From positions 1,922,001 to 1,986,000 of the forward strand of contig NZ_LJJF01000001.1 in NCBI RefSeq assembly GCF_001625365.1: a stretch of 64,000 nt of DNA, written 5' to 3'. Numbering within the stretch: the first letter of the stretch is position 1; each line of letters opens with the position of its first letter. Under the pieces are notes generated by a model. It had not been told where the DNA came from, did not search any database, and saw only the letters and a list, made by a program, of their open reading frames with translations. Shown here in pieces: positions 19,047 to 28,961 of the stretch. The DNA is from Streptomyces sp. MJM8645. Its GTDB lineage: Bacteria > Actinomycetota > Actinomycetes > Streptomycetales > Streptomycetaceae. The position numbers and the translations under genes were made by a program.

Positions 19047-19817
19047 TCACCGCACCGGGTGCCCGGCCTCCCGCAGCGCGTCCTTGACCTGCCCGATCCG
19101 CAGGTCCCCGAAGTGGAAGACGCTCGCGGCGAGCACCGCGTCCGCACCCGCCTCGACGGCCGGCGCGAAGTCGGCGAGCTTGCCGGCGCCGCCGGAGGCG
19201 ATGACGGGCACGGAGACGGTCTTGCGGACGGCCCGGATCATCTCCAGGTCGTACCCGTCCTTGGTGCCGTCGGCGTCCATCGAGTTGAGCAGGATCTCGC
19301 CGGCGCCGAGTTCGGCCGCGCGCCCGGCCCATTCGACGGCGTCGAGGCCGGTGCCCTTGCGCCCGCCGTGGGTGGTGACCTCGTAGCCGGACGCGGTCTC
19401 GGTGCCGGGAGGGCAGCGCCGGGCGTCCACGGACAGCACCAGGACCTGCCGCCCGAAGCGCTGGGCGATCTCGCGGACCAGTTCCGGCCGGGCGATGGCG
19501 GCGGTGTTGACGCCGACCTTGTCGGCGCCGGCCCGCAGCAGCTTGTCGACGTCCTCGACGGCGCGGATGCCGCCGCCGACGGTGAGCGGGATGAAGACCT
19601 GTTCGGCGGTGCGGCGGACCACGTCGTAGGTGGTTTCCCGGTCGCCGGAGGAGGCGGTGATGTCGAGGAAGGTCAACTCGTCGGCGCCCTCGGCGTCGTA
19701 GAGCTTGGCCATCTCGACCGGGTCGCCGGCGTCGCGCAGGTTCTGGAAGTTGACGCCCTTGACCACCCGCCCGGCGTCGACGTCCAGGCAGGGGATGACA
19801 CGTACGGCGAGGGTCAC
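19047..19817 (-). CDS. hisF: imidazole glycerol phosphate synthase, cyclase subunit
   Basis: HisF uses ammonia from HisH to convert PRFAR to IGP and AICAR. The 256-residue barrel begins [24 protein letters not shown], with the catalytic Asp in CLDVD, a second catalytic Asp region in [14 protein letters not shown], and phosphate sites TVGGGIR and ASGGAGK. The GTG start at 19817 overlaps the RidA-like stop (GTGA), indicating translational coupling. It is the last gene of the his operon before the convergent terminator. Confidence 0.96.
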   Translation of the reverse strand: MTLAVRVIPCLDVDAGRVVKGVNFQNLRDAGDPVEMAKLYDAEGADELTFLDITASSGDRETTYDVVRRTAEQVFIPLTVGGGIRAVEDVDKLLRAGADKVGVNTAAIARPELVREIAQRFGRQVLVLSVDARRCPPGTETASGYEVTTHGGRKGTGLDAVEWAGRAAELGAGEILLNSMDADGTKDGYDLEMIRAVRKTVSVPVIASGGAGKLADFAPAVEAGADAVLAASVFHFGDLRIGQVKDALREAGHPVR

Positions 19818-20245
19818 GGCTGTTTGCCTTCCAGGGTCTTTGCCAGCCCGGATCGATAGGCGTCGAGCTCGATCTCGACCATCATCCGGGAGTCGATCAG
19901 CCCGTCGACCACCACCATGGTGGCCACCGGGCGGGCGGCGTCGAAGAGTTGGTGGTGGGCGCGGCCCACCTCGTCGGCGTCGCGGACGTGGGTGATGTAC
20001 ATCCGGGTGCGGACCACGTCGTCCGCCGTCAGACCGTACGCGGCGAGGGCGTTGAGCCCGACGCCGAACGCGGCGAGGGTCTGCCGGTAGGGGTCTCCCT
20101 CGTGCTCGATCCGGCCGTCCACCCAGGCGGTGGAGCCGGCCACGTGCACGTGGTCTCCCGCGGCGACCGCCCGCGAGTAGCCGAACTGGTCCTCCCAGGG
20201 GGAGAATCCGCCGACCCTGCCACGTACGATCCGACGTTCCGTCAT
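19814..20245 (-). CDS. RidA-family protein embedded in the his operon
   Basis: A 143-residue RidA/YjgF-type protein: [26 protein letters not shown], the [20 protein letters not shown] block with the family Arg, and VEIELDAYR at the C-terminus where RidA proteins end VEIEAxA. RidA deaminates reactive enamine/imine intermediates. It overlaps priA (ATGA at 20242-20245) and hisF (GTGA), so it is an integral operon member. A housekeeping role linked to histidine intermediates is inference. Confidence 0.88.
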   Translation of the reverse strand: MTERRIVRGRVGGFSPWEDQFGYSRAVAAGDHVHVAGSTAWVDGRIEHEGDPYRQTLAAFGVGLNALAAYGLTADDVVRTRMYITHVRDADEVGRAHHQLFDAARPVATMVVVDGLIDSRMMVEIELDAYRSGLAKTLEGKQP

Positions 20246-20967
20246 CCTGAAACCGCCTCCAGGGCCTCTTCGAGGGTGAACTTCTGCTCGTAGAGTGCCT
20301 TGCCCACGATGGCGCCCTCGACACCCGCACCGACCAGGCCGGCGATGGCGTGCAGGTCGTCGAGCGAGGAGACGCCGCCGGAGGCGACGACGGGGCGGTC
20401 GGTGGCGGCGCAGACGTCGCGCAGCAGCTGCAGGTTGGGGCCGGTCAGGGTGCCGTCCCGGTTGACGTCGGTGACGACGTAGCGGGCGCAGCCCTCCTGG
20501 TTGAGCCGCTCCAGCACCTCGAAGAGCTGGCCGCCGTCGCGGGTCCAGCCGCGGCCGCGCAGGGTGGTGCCGACGACGTCCAGGCCGACGGCGATCTTGT
20601 CGCCGTGCTCGGCGATGGCCTTGGCGACCCACTCGGGGGCTTCCAGGGCGGCGGTGCCGAGGTTGACCCGGGTGCAGCCGGTGGCGAGCGCGTTGGCGAG
20701 CGACTCGTCGTCGCGGATGCCGCCGGACAGCTCGACCTTGATGTCGAGGCGGCCGGTGACCTCGCGCAGCAGCTCGTAGTTGGTGCCGGTGCCGAAGGCG
20801 GCGTCGAGGTCGACCAGGTGCAGCCACTCGGCGCCGGCGTTCTGCCAGGCGAGGGCGGCGGCGAGCGGTTCGCCGAAGGAGGTCTCGGTGCCGGACGCGC
20901 CCTTGACCAGGCGGACGGCCTGGCCGTCCCGGACGTCGACGGCGGGAAGCAGTTCGAGGCGGCTCAT
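20242..20967 (-). CDS. priA: bifunctional HisA/TrpF isomerase PriA
   Basis: A 241-residue barrel beginning [23 protein letters not shown]. In actinobacteria PriA catalyses both the HisA step (ProFAR isomerisation) and the TrpF step (PRA isomerisation); no separate trpF is present in the trp cluster here. Visible landmarks are the catalytic Asp in AVDVRDG, the second Asp in [15 protein letters not shown], and phosphate-binding ELSGGIRDD and [13 protein letters not shown] 20967 is preceded by GGAAGAG. Bifunctionality is from established knowledge of the actinobacterial family, not shown by this sequence alone. Confidence 0.94.
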   Translation of the reverse strand: MSRLELLPAVDVRDGQAVRLVKGASGTETSFGEPLAAALAWQNAGAEWLHLVDLDAAFGTGTNYELLREVTGRLDIKVELSGGIRDDESLANALATGCTRVNLGTAALEAPEWVAKAIAEHGDKIAVGLDVVGTTLRGRGWTRDGGQLFEVLERLNQEGCARYVVTDVNRDGTLTGPNLQLLRDVCAATDRPVVASGGVSSLDDLHAIAGLVGAGVEGAIVGKALYEQKFTLEEALEAVSG

Positions 20968-20986
20968 AGTCACAACTCTTCCAAGC

Positions 20987-21622
20987 TCAGAGGGTGTTGA
21001 CCCAGTTGGTCAGGAGGGCGGCGCCGGCGTCGCCGGACTTCTCGGGGTGGAACTGGGTGGCCCAGAGCGGGCCGTTCTCGATGGCGGCGACGAAGGGCTG
21101 CCCGTGGGTGGCCCAGGTGACGAGCGGGGCGTGGATCCGTGCGCTGTGGGTCTCCAGCTCCCAGTGCCGCACGCCGTAGGAGTGCACGAAGTAGAAGCGG
21201 CTCTGCGGGTCGAGGCCGGCGAACATCCGGCTGCCCTCGGGCACGTCGACGGTGTTCCAGCCCATGTGCGGGATGACGGGGGCGTCCAGCGGCTCGACGA
21301 CGCCGGGCCACTCGTCGCAGCCGGCCGTCTCCACGCCGTGCTCGACCCCCTTCTCGAAGAGGATCTGCATGCCGACGCAGATGCCCATGACGGGGCGGCC
21401 CCCGGCGAGCCGGCGGCCGATGATCCAGTCGCCCCGGACGGACTTCAGGCCGCGCATGCAGGCCTCGAAGGCGCCGACGCCGGGGACGAGCAGGCCGTCC
21501 GCGTTCATCGCGGTGTCGTAGTCGGAGGTGACGGTGACGTCCGCCCCGGTCCGTTCGAGCGCGCGCTGCGCGGAGCGGAGGTTGCCCGACCCGTAGTCGA
21601 GGACGACGACGTTCTTGCCCAT
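20987..21622 (-). CDS. hisH: imidazole glycerol phosphate synthase, glutaminase subunit
   Basis: HisH hydrolyses glutamine to feed ammonia to HisF. The 211-residue class I amidotransferase has the nucleophile Cys82 in GICVGMQ and His192/Glu194 in QFHPEKS. The N-terminal [13 protein letters not shown] block is typical. ATG 21622. It is preceded by the 50-residue membrane protein gene and followed 19 bp later by priA. Confidence 0.97.
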   Translation of the reverse strand: MGKNVVVLDYGSGNLRSAQRALERTGADVTVTSDYDTAMNADGLLVPGVGAFEACMRGLKSVRGDWIIGRRLAGGRPVMGICVGMQILFEKGVEHGVETAGCDEWPGVVEPLDAPVIPHMGWNTVDVPEGSRMFAGLDPQSRFYFVHSYGVRHWELETHSARIHAPLVTWATHGQPFVAAIENGPLWATQFHPEKSGDAGAALLTNWVNTL

Positions 21623-21694
21623 GTTCAGGTGTCCAGTCTCTCTACGTGTCCGGAGCTCACGTGTCCAGAGCCCATGTATCCAGCGTCCATGCGG

Positions 21695-21847
21695 CTAGAG
21701 GCGCATGATGCCGGAGGCCAGGCACATGACCGAGCCGAACGCGAGCACCAGGATGACGCCCTTGGGCAGCTTCTGCTTCCAGAACGAGATCACGCCGCCG
21801 GCCAGGAAGAGGCCGACGAAGATGAGGGCGAGGGTCGCCTTGCTCAC
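21695..21847 (-). CDS. 50-residue membrane protein within the his operon
   Basis: Product MSKATLALIFVGLFLAGGVI... with two hydrophobic stretches separated by WKQKLPKG, forming a helical hairpin. The GTG start at 21847 overlaps the hisB stop (GTGA), so it is coupled to hisB. I recall a comparable small hydrophobic protein at this position in other streptomycete his operons, but its function is unknown. Short length makes it easy to miss in annotation. Confidence 0.72.
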   Translation of the reverse strand: MSKATLALIFVGLFLAGGVISFWKQKLPKGVILVLAFGSVMCLASGIMRL

Positions 21848-22437
21848 AGTGCACCCTTGGTCGAGGGGAGGATTCCGGCCGCGCGCGGGTCGCGCTCGGC
21901 GGCGTAGCGCAGGGCTCGGGCGAGCGCCTTGAACTGGCATTCCACGATGTGGTGGGCGTTTCGCCCGTACGGCACGTGGACGTGCAGGGCGACCTGCGCC
22001 TGGGCCACGAAGGACTCCAGGATGTGCCGGGTCATCGTGGTGTCGTACGAGCCGATCATCGGCGCCATGTGCTCGGGCTCGGTGTGCACCAGGTACGGCC
22101 GGCCGGAGAGGTCCACGGTGACCTGGGCGAGCGACTCGTCCAGCGGCACCGTGCAGTTGCCGAAGCGGTAGATGCCGACCTTGTCACCGAGCGCCTGCTT
22201 GAAGGCGGCGCCGAGCGCGAGGGCGGTGTCCTCGATGGTGTGGTGGGTGTCGATGTGCAGGTCGCCGTCGGTCTTGACGGTGAGGTCGAAGAGACCGTGG
22301 CGGCCGAGCTGGTCGAGCATGTGGTCGTAGAACCCGACGCCCGTGGAGATGTCGGTCTTCCCGGTGCCGTCGAGGTCGATCTCGACCAGGACCGCGGTCT
22401 CCTTGGTGGTGCGTTCGACGCGTCCGATGCGGGACAT
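21844..22437 (-). CDS. hisB: imidazoleglycerol-phosphate dehydratase
   Basis: A 197-residue monofunctional HisB dehydrating IGP to imidazole acetol phosphate. The two metal-binding signatures are present: DLHIDTHHTIEDTALALG and HVHVPYGRNAHHIVEC, plus GFYDHMLDQLGRHG. ATG 22437 follows the hisC stop by 5 bases. No phosphatase domain is fused, as expected outside enterobacteria. Confidence 0.97.
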   Translation of the reverse strand: MSRIGRVERTTKETAVLVEIDLDGTGKTDISTGVGFYDHMLDQLGRHGLFDLTVKTDGDLHIDTHHTIEDTALALGAAFKQALGDKVGIYRFGNCTVPLDESLAQVTVDLSGRPYLVHTEPEHMAPMIGSYDTTMTRHILESFVAQAQVALHVHVPYGRNAHHIVECQFKALARALRYAAERDPRAAGILPSTKGAL

Positions 22438-22442
22438 ACGGG

Positions 22443-23618
22443 TTACAGCTCCTTGATCACTGTTCGAACGGCGTCCAGGAAGGCGTCGTTCTCTGCGGGC
22501 GTGCCGGCGGTGACGCGCAGCCACCCGGGGACGCCGTTGTCACGGACCAGGACGCCCTGGTCGAGGATGGCCTGCCAGACGGCGTGGGTGTCGGCGAAGC
22601 GGCCGAACTGGACGAAGTTGGCGTCCGAGTCGGTGACCTCCAGGCCGAGCCCGCGCAGCGCGTCGACCAGCCGGTCGCGCTCCGCCTTGAGCCGGCCGAC
22701 GTACCCGAGCAGGGTGTCGGTGTGCTCCAGGCAGGCCAGCGCGGTGGCCTGGGTGACGGACGACAGGTGGTACGGCAGGCGGACCAGCTGCACCGCGTCC
22801 ACCACGGCCGGGTCGGCGGCCAGGTAGCCCAGGCGCAGCCCGGCCGCGCCGAAGGCCTTGGACATGGTGCGGGAGACCACCAGGTTGGGGCGGCCCTCGA
22901 TGAGCGGCAGCAGCGAGGCCCGGTGCGAGAACTCGACGTACGCCTCGTCGACGACGACCAGGCTGGGCCCGGCGGCCTGCGCGGCCTCGTACAGCCGCAG
23001 CACGGTGTCGGCGGCGACGGCGGTGCCGGTCGGGTTGTTCGGCGAGCAGATGAAGACGACGTTCGGCCGGTGCTCGGCGATCGCGCCGAGGGCGGCGTCC
23101 AGGTCGATGGTGAAGTCGTCGTTGCGCGGGCCGGAGATCCACTCGGTGCCGGTGCCCCGGGAGATCAGCGCGTGCATCGAGTAGGAGGGCTCGAAGCCGA
23201 GCGCGCTGCGGCCGGGGCCGCCGAAGGTCTGCAGCAGCTGCTGGAGCACCTCGTTGGAGCCGTTGGCGGCCCAGACCTGCTGCCGGGTGACGGCGAAGCC
23301 GGTGGTCCGGCCGAGGTACGCGGCGAGGCCTTCGCGCAGTTCGACGGCGTCCCGGTCGGGGTAGCGGTTGAGGTTGCGGGCGGCCTCGGCGACGCGTTCG
23401 GCGATCCGGGCGACCAGCTCCTCGGGGAGCGGGTACGGGTTCTCGTTGGTGTTCAGCTGGACGGGCACGTCCAGCTGCGGCGCGCCGTACGGGGACTGGC
23501 CGCGCAGCTCGTCGCGGATGGGGAGGTCGTCGATCCGAGTCACCCGAGTCGCACCAGCCACCGGAGTCGCACCAGCCTCAGAAGTCACAGGAGTCACAGA
23601 AGAAGTAACAGCAGTCAC
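22443..23618 (-). CDS. hisC: histidinol-phosphate aminotransferase
   Basis: A 391-residue fold-type I PLP aminotransferase. The PLP lysine lies in [49 protein letters not shown] and VVDEAYVEF are in normal order. GTG 23618 overlaps the hisD stop. The first ~27 residues are a Thr/Val/Ala-rich stretch encoded by short imperfect repeats of a GTCAC-type unit before the conserved [12 protein letters not shown], so the N-terminus is longer than usual and may start further in. Confidence 0.95.
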   Translation of the reverse strand: MTAVTSSVTPVTSEAGATPVAGATRVTRIDDLPIRDELRGQSPYGAPQLDVPVQLNTNENPYPLPEELVARIAERVAEAARNLNRYPDRDAVELREGLAAYLGRTTGFAVTRQQVWAANGSNEVLQQLLQTFGGPGRSALGFEPSYSMHALISRGTGTEWISGPRNDDFTIDLDAALGAIAEHRPNVVFICSPNNPTGTAVAADTVLRLYEAAQAAGPSLVVVDEAYVEFSHRASLLPLIEGRPNLVVSRTMSKAFGAAGLRLGYLAADPAVVDAVQLVRLPYHLSSVTQATALACLEHTDTLLGYVGRLKAERDRLVDALRGLGLEVTDSDANFVQFGRFADTHAVWQAILDQGVLVRDNGVPGWLRVTAGTPAENDAFLDAVRTVIKEL

Positions 23619-24922
23619 GATCCCGGCACCGTCCAGTCGAAGCGCGCCTTGATCGCGTCGCCGTGCCCGGGCAGGTCCTCCGCGTTGGCGAGGTTGACCA
23701 CGTGCGCGGCGACGTCGGCGAGCGCGTCCCGGTCGTACTCGACGACCTGGACGCCGCGCAGGAAGGTCTGCACGGACAGGCCCGAGGAGTGGCAGGCGCA
23801 GCCGCCGGTGGGCAGCACGTGGTTGGAGCCGGCCGCGTAGTCACCCAGCGAGACCGGCGTCCAGCGGCCGATGAAGACGGCACCCGCGTTGACGACCTTG
23901 GCGGCCGCCGCGTGCGGGTCCCGGGTCTGGATCTCCAGGTGCTCGGCCGCGTAGGCGTTGACCACGGCGAGGCCCTGTTCCAGGTCGTCGACCAGGATGA
24001 TCCCGGACTGCCGGCCGCCCAGCGCCTCGGCGACCCGCTCGCTGTGCTTGGTCCTGGCGACCTGGACGGCGAGTTCCGCCTCGACCGCGTCGGCCAGCGC
24101 CGGCGAGTCGGTGACGAGCACCGAGCCGGAGGTCGGGCCGTGCTCGGCCTGGCTGATCAGGTCGGCGGCCACGTCGGAGGGCAGCGCGCTGTCGTCGGCG
24201 AGGACGGCGATCTCGGTCGGGCCGGCCTCCGAGTCGATGCCGATCCGGCCGGCGAAGAAGCGCTTGGCGGCGGCCACGTAGATGTTGCCGGGGCCGGTGA
24301 CCATGTTGACCGGCGCGCACTCCTCGGTGCCCAGCGCGAACATCGCCACGGCCTGGGCGCCGCCGACGGAGTACACCTCGTCCACGCCGAGCAGCGCGCA
24401 GGCCGCCAGGATGGTCGGGTGGACGCGGCCGTCGAACTCCTTCTGCGGCGGGGACGTCACGGCGATGCCCTGGACGCCCGCCTCCTGGGCCGGCACCACG
24501 TTCATCACCACGGAGGACGGGTAGACGGCCAGCCCGCCCGGCACGTACAGGCCGACGCGCTCCACGGGCACCCAGCGCTGGGTGACGGTGCCGCCCGGCA
24601 CCACCCGGGTGGTGTGCTCGGTGCGGCGCTGGTCGGCGTGCACGGCGCGGGCCCGGCGGATCGACTCCTCCAGCGCGGCCCGCACCTTCGGGTCCAGCGT
24701 CTCCAGGGCCTCGGTCAGCTGCTCGGCCGGGACACGGGTCGACTCCAGCCGGACGCCGTCGAAGCGCTCGGTGATCTCGATCACGGCCGCGACCCCGCGA
24801 TGGCGTACGTCCTCGGCGATCGGCCGCACCTTCTCCAGGGCGGCCGCCACGTCGAACTCGGCACGGGGCAGCAGGTCACGCGGGTCGTCCAGCGAGCCGC
24901 GGAGGTCGATTCGAGAGATCAC
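23615..24922 (-). CDS. hisD: histidinol dehydrogenase
   Basis: The last enzyme of the pathway oxidises L-histidinol to histidine with NAD+ and zinc. The 435-residue product starts [10 protein letters not shown] and has [32 protein letters not shown], the zinc-site region [22 protein letters not shown] and [17 protein letters not shown] 24922 was chosen because the family N-terminus begins there; the frame is open further. It heads the operon hisD-C-B-(small TM)-H-A-ridA-F and is divergent from the membrane protein gene at 25014. Confidence 0.96.
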   Translation of the reverse strand: MISRIDLRGSLDDPRDLLPRAEFDVAAALEKVRPIAEDVRHRGVAAVIEITERFDGVRLESTRVPAEQLTEALETLDPKVRAALEESIRRARAVHADQRRTEHTTRVVPGGTVTQRWVPVERVGLYVPGGLAVYPSSVVMNVVPAQEAGVQGIAVTSPPQKEFDGRVHPTILAACALLGVDEVYSVGGAQAVAMFALGTEECAPVNMVTGPGNIYVAAAKRFFAGRIGIDSEAGPTEIAVLADDSALPSDVAADLISQAEHGPTSGSVLVTDSPALADAVEAELAVQVARTKHSERVAEALGGRQSGIILVDDLEQGLAVVNAYAAEHLEIQTRDPHAAAAKVVNAGAVFIGRWTPVSLGDYAAGSNHVLPTGGCACHSSGLSVQTFLRGVQVVEYDRDALADVAAHVVNLANAEDLPGHGDAIKARFDWTVPGS

Positions 24923-25013
24923 GCCACCCAGTGTAAGGAGTGGCCGGAACCCCTGGTCCCGCATTTCAGTCCGTGATACGAAAGGCGAGACGACCGGGGG
25001 GACGGGGAAAACC

Positions 25014-26591
25014 ATGCTGGAGCACGCTCCGGAGGGCTGGACCGATACGGAGCGTGAGCTCTGGGAGGCCTTCCGTCGCGGCAACGTCTTCGACCGGCGC
25101 AGTGGCGACGCCGCCACCGACGACCCGTTCGGGGACGCCGCCTGGGGCCCCGGGCGCACCGTCCGGGCCAGGGTGCTCGCCCATCTGCTGCTGGCCGGCC
25201 CGGCCGCCGCGACCGGGCGGGTCGCCTCGCTGCGGCTCAACGGCGTGCTGGTCACCGGCGCGCTCAACCTGGCCGGCGGCGCCATCGGCCACTACGTCGA
25301 GCTCCGCGAGTGCCGTTTCGAGCGCAAGATCCTCATCTCGGAGGCCTCGGCCTCGACGCTGCGCTTCGTCACCTGCCTGATCCCCCGCCTGGAGGCCTCC
25401 CGGCTCACCACCACCGGCGACCTCCATCTGGCCCGCTGCCGGATACCCGAGGGCGTACGGCTCACCGACGCCAAGGTCGGCACCGACCTGCTGCTCAACC
25501 AGACCGTCCTGGGCGGCGACCGCTACGGCCGCGCGCTGTCCGCCGACGGCCTGGCCGTCCACCAGGATTTCGAGGCCGAACGCGTCGATGTGCAGGGCGA
25601 GTTGAGCCTGCGCACGGCCCGGATAGGCGGCCGGCTGTCGCTGCGCGGCGCCCAGCTGCACGCCGTCCCGCAGAACCGCACCTGCCTCAACGCCGTCCGG
25701 CTCACCGTCGGCCACACCCTCTACCTGACCAGCTCCGCCGACGGCGGCTGGTTCGGCTCCCGCAGCTACTACGGCTCCGGCTACGGCCAGAACCCGCCGC
25801 CCGGCGCCCCCAGCACCCCGTTCCGCGCCTTCGGCCGGGTCCGGCTCTCCGACGCCCGCTTCGAGAGCGCCTGCCTGATCTCCGGCGAGTTCCACCTGGA
25901 GGGTGACGACGAGCTCTCGCTGCGCCGCATCCACACCCCCGAGCTGCGGTTCACCTGCCGGGTCCGCCCCACCGGCACCGTCTCGCTCTCCCGCGCCCGG
26001 GTCGGCAACCTCGTCGACACCCCGGACGCCTGGCCGCGCGGGCGCCACCTGGGCCTGACCGGCTTCGTCTACGAGGTGCTGCGCCCGGTCGGGCCCTTCA
26101 GCGTCCAGCAGCGGATCGCCTGGCTGGAGGGCTCCGCGGTGGACTTCCAGCCCGAGTCCTACGAGCAGCTCGCCGCCGCCCTGCGCCGCGACGGCGCCGA
26201 CGACGACGCCCGCGAGGTGCTGTACGCCAAGCAGCGCCGCCGCCATCGGACCCTCCCGCTGCCCGCCCGGATCTGGGGCCGCGTCCAGGACGCCACCGTC
26301 GGCTACGGCTACCGCCCCGGCCGGGCCGGCCTGTGGCTGCTGCTCGCCTGGGCGCTGGGCAGCGTCTGGTTCGCCACCCATCCGCTGGAGCCGCTGAAGG
26401 CCGACGAGCACCCGCACTGGAACCCGGTGCTGTACACGCTCAGCCAGCTGGTCCCGGTCGTCGAGCTCGGCCAGCAGGGCTGGAACCCCGGGGGCCTCAG
26501 CCAGTACGTCACCGCCGGGCTGGTGATCGTCGGCTGGCTGCTCGCCACCACCGTCGTGGCCGGCGCCACCCGCATGCTGCAACGGGGCTGA
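25014..26591 (+). CDS. membrane-anchored repeat protein, oxidoreductase-like by annotation only
   Basis: A 525-residue protein. Residues ~60-390 form a run of short repeats such as [28 protein letters not shown] and [21 protein letters not shown], suggesting a right-handed beta-helix like pentapeptide-type proteins. The C-terminus has two hydrophobic helices ([17 protein letters not shown] and [17 protein letters not shown]) that should anchor it in the membrane. Homologues next to hisD in streptomycetes are labelled membrane-associated oxidoreductase without evidence I can see: no nucleotide or cofactor motif is visible. ATG 25014 follows GGGGA. Confidence 0.8.
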   Translation: MLEHAPEGWTDTERELWEAFRRGNVFDRRSGDAATDDPFGDAAWGPGRTVRARVLAHLLLAGPAAATGRVASLRLNGVLVTGALNLAGGAIGHYVELRECRFERKILISEASASTLRFVTCLIPRLEASRLTTTGDLHLARCRIPEGVRLTDAKVGTDLLLNQTVLGGDRYGRALSADGLAVHQDFEAERVDVQGELSLRTARIGGRLSLRGAQLHAVPQNRTCLNAVRLTVGHTLYLTSSADGGWFGSRSYYGSGYGQNPPPGAPSTPFRAFGRVRLSDARFESACLISGEFHLEGDDELSLRRIHTPELRFTCRVRPTGTVSLSRARVGNLVDTPDAWPRGRHLGLTGFVYEVLRPVGPFSVQQRIAWLEGSAVDFQPESYEQLAAALRRDGADDDAREVLYAKQRRRHRTLPLPARIWGRVQDATVGYGYRPGRAGLWLLLAWALGSVWFATHPLEPLKADEHPHWNPVLYTLSQLVPVVELGQQGWNPGGLSQYVTAGLVIVGWLLATTVVAGATRMLQRG

Positions 26592-26662
26592 CCGCCCCGG
26601 CGGGCCGCCCTCGGGCGCAACCCCGACGCGCCGCGACCGCGCGGGGAACTACGCTGTCCGCC

Positions 26663-27391
26663 GTGACAGAACGGCTCCCGCTCTTCCCGCTGAACAACGT
26701 GCTCTACCCGGGCCTCGTGCTGCCCCTGAACGTCTTCGAGGAGCGTTACCGCCGTCTCGTCGCCGACCTGCTCCAACTACCGGCCGACACGCCGCGCCGC
26801 TTCGGCGTGCTCGCCATCAAGGACGGCCGCGAGGTCTCCCCGGTCCGCCCCGAGGAGGGCCCGGCCGGGCCGCTCGACGGCCTCGGCACCGCCACCGGGG
26901 ACCCGCTGGAGGCGATGTTCCACATCGGCTGCGTCGCCGACGTCGCCTCCGTCCAGGAGCAGCCGGACGGCCGCTACGAGCTGCTGGTCACCGGCACCAC
27001 CCGGTTCCGGCTCCGCTCGGCGGACGTCTCCGGCCCGTACCTGACCGGCGAGGCCGAACTCGTCGAGGAACAGCCCGGCGAAGGCTCCGGCGCCCTCGCC
27101 GCCGAGGTCGAGCGGGCCTTCCGGGTCTACCAGAAGCGCCTCGCCGGGGCCCGCGAGGCCAGCACGGTCGGGCGCCAGGAGCTCCCGGACGACCCGCAGG
27201 TGCTCTCCTACCTGGTCGCCGCCGCCTCGGTGTTCGAGACCCCGGTCAAGCAGCAGCTGCTGGCCTGCCCCGACACCGCCCAGCGGCTGCGCACCGAACT
27301 CGACCTGCTGCGCCGCGAGAGCTCCGTGCTCAGCTGGCTGCCGTCGCTGCCCGCCGTCGACCTCACCCGCCAGTCGTTCAGCCCCAACTGA
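26663..27391 (+). CDS. LON peptidase substrate-binding-domain protein
   Basis: A 242-residue stand-alone LON-N (PUA-like) domain protein: LPLFPLNNVLYPGLVLPLNVFEERYR at the N-terminus, IGCVADVASVQEQPDGRYELLVTGTTRFR in the centre and a helical C-terminus. No ATPase or protease domain follows, so it is not Lon itself; such proteins may recruit substrates or bind unfolded proteins. GTG 26663 is preceded by TACGCT at a spacing that would suit a leaderless transcript. It runs into a tandem repeat and then ybaK. Confidence 0.9.
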   Translation: MTERLPLFPLNNVLYPGLVLPLNVFEERYRRLVADLLQLPADTPRRFGVLAIKDGREVSPVRPEEGPAGPLDGLGTATGDPLEAMFHIGCVADVASVQEQPDGRYELLVTGTTRFRLRSADVSGPYLTGEAELVEEQPGEGSGALAAEVERAFRVYQKRLAGAREASTVGRQELPDDPQVLSYLVAAASVFETPVKQQLLACPDTAQRLRTELDLLRRESSVLSWLPSLPAVDLTRQSFSPN

Positions 27392-27473
27392 TCCGGGAAG
27401 CCCGCACGCCGACCCGGAAAACCCGCACGCTGACCCGGGAAGCCCGCACGCTGACCCGGAAAACCCGCACGGC
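27390..27473 (+). repeat. four tandem 21-bp repeats between the LON-domain gene and ybaK
   Basis: Units at 27390, 27411, 27432 and 27453 share GACCCGGRAARCCCGCACG with few changes; units 1/3 and 2/4 are most alike, suggesting duplication of a 42-bp pair. The array begins on the last base of the upstream stop codon region and ends just before the ybaK ribosome site. Confidence 0.9.
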
Positions 27474-27489
27474 GAAGAAGGAGCCCCAC

Positions 27490-27984
27490 ATGGCGAAGAA
27501 GCCGAAGAAGGGCGGGCAGGGTACCCCCGCCACCGTCGCCCTGGAGACCGCCGCCGTCCCGTTCACCGTGCACGCCTACGAGCACGATCCGGCCGCCGCC
27601 TCCTACGGCGGCGAGGCCGCCGAGGTCCTGGGCGTCGCCGCCGAGCGGGTCTTCAAGACCCTGGTCGCCGACGTGGACGGCGTGCTCACCGTCGGCGTGG
27701 TCCCGGTCGCCGGTCAGCTCGACCTCAAGGCCCTCGCCGCCGCCGTCGGCGGCAAGCGCGCCGCCATGGCCGATCCGGCCGCCGCCGAGCGCAGCAGCGG
27801 CTACGTCCTCGGCGGCATCTCCCCACTCGGCCAGCGCCGCCCGCTGCGGACCGTGGTCGACGCCAGCGCGCTCACCCACCCCACCGTCTACGTCTCCGGC
27901 GGGCGCCGCGGCCTGGAGGTCGAACTCGCCCCGGCCGACCTGGTCACCCTGACCGGCGCCCGCACCGCACCGATCGCCCGCTGA
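27490..27984 (+). CDS. ybaK: Cys-tRNA(Pro)/Cys-tRNA(Cys) deacylase YbaK-type
   Basis: A 164-residue editing-domain protein that hydrolyses mischarged Cys-tRNA(Pro). Visible blocks: AVPFTVHAYEHDPAAASYG, VFKTLVADVDG, LAAAVGGKRAAMADP, RSSGYVLGGISPLGQRR and YVSGGRRGLEVELAPADL, in family order. ATG 27490 follows GGAG. It ends 12 bp before a perfect convergent terminator. Confidence 0.93.
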   Translation: MAKKPKKGGQGTPATVALETAAVPFTVHAYEHDPAAASYGGEAAEVLGVAAERVFKTLVADVDGVLTVGVVPVAGQLDLKALAAAVGGKRAAMADPAAAERSSGYVLGGISPLGQRRPLRTVVDASALTHPTVYVSGGRRGLEVELAPADLVTLTGARTAPIAR

Positions 27985-27995
27985 CCCCGGCCGAC

Positions 27996-28017
27996 GGGCC
28001 CACCCGCGGGTGGGCCC
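27996..28017. terminator. convergent terminator between ybaK and the DUF2567 gene
   Basis: A perfect 22-bp palindrome starting GGGCCCACCCG. It lies 11 bp after ybaK and 12 bp from the stop of the opposing DUF2567-like gene. Confidence 0.8.
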
Positions 28018-28029
28018 GGGCCTACGCGG

Positions 28030-28860
28030 TCAGCCCTGCCCGCGCTCCCCCGGCCGTGCAGCGTCCTCCGGCCGAACACCGTCGTCCGCCCGCACGGCGT
28101 CCTGCGGCCGCGCCGCGCCGTCCGCCCACACAGCGTCGTCCGCGGGGGCCTGCGGCGCAGCCGCCCCGTACGGCCCGGCCCAGTACGGCGGCGGGTCCTC
28201 CTCGCGCTTGCCGAACGCCGCCGACAGCGCCAGCAGCACCACCATCGCCGCCATCGGCCACACCAGCAGCGCCCCCAGCGCGCCGAGGTCGATGCTCGCG
28301 TCGAAGTGCCCGCCGTTGCCGACCCGCCGGGCTTCGGCGATCAGGTCGTTGCTGGGGCCGAGCCACCGGCCGAGCCGCCAGGCGCCGACCGAGCCGAGGA
28401 GTCCGCCGACCATCAGTCCGAGCGCGACCGCGATGCCGCCGCCGCGCTGCCGGGTGGCCAGGAAGGCCCCGAGCGCGGTCAGGAGGCCGGCGCCGAGCGC
28501 GATCAGGGCGAAGACCGCGTCGGCCCCCGCCCGCTGTTCGCCTTCGGGGTCGGCGTAGAGGATGCGGTCGCCGTCCACGACCAGCGGCACCTTGGGCGCG
28601 AGCCAGACCCACAGCCCTGCCATCACCAGTCCGACCGCGATGCAGGCCAGTACCGTGCCCGCGCCGAGCCGCAGCTCGGGCAGCAGCCGCTCCTTGAGCG
28701 TGGGGCCCGGCGACTGCGCGACCGCGAGGCCGGCCGGCGGCGGGGTCCCGGCGTCGGGGGCGGGCGGCGGCGCGTACGGATCGGGGGTGATGTCCGGCAC
28801 CGCGTCCGCGGCGGCGCGGGTGGGGTCCGGAGGTGTGTTCGGTACGGTCACAGGCCCCAT
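28030..28860 (-). CDS. DUF2567-like membrane protein
   Basis: A 276-residue protein: a Pro/Asp-rich cytoplasmic N-terminus (~60 residues), then four hydrophobic segments (about 74-95, 120-138, 144-162, 193-213) with WVWLAPKVPLVVDGDRILYADPEGEQR between the first two, and a hydrophilic tail with repeated ADD/RPQD/RPED motifs. The loop VPLVVDGDRILY followed by PEGEQ is characteristic of the actinobacterial DUF2567 family. Function unknown. It follows the ABC exporter pair by about 100 bp in the same direction. ATG 28860 or GTG 28851. Confidence 0.75.
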   Translation of the reverse strand: MGPVTVPNTPPDPTRAAADAVPDITPDPYAPPPAPDAGTPPPAGLAVAQSPGPTLKERLLPELRLGAGTVLACIAVGLVMAGLWVWLAPKVPLVVDGDRILYADPEGEQRAGADAVFALIALGAGLLTALGAFLATRQRGGGIAVALGLMVGGLLGSVGAWRLGRWLGPSNDLIAEARRVGNGGHFDASIDLGALGALLVWPMAAMVVLLALSAAFGKREEDPPPYWAGPYGAAAPQAPADDAVWADGAARPQDAVRADDGVRPEDAARPGERGQG

Positions 28861-28961
28861 CGTTTCACGATCGCGGCCGGGACGAGCCGCCGCCCGTGCC
28901 TCCCGGAACCCGAACCCCGCACCTCGCGGAGCCGGACCCCGGGCGACCCCCGGGACGCCCC

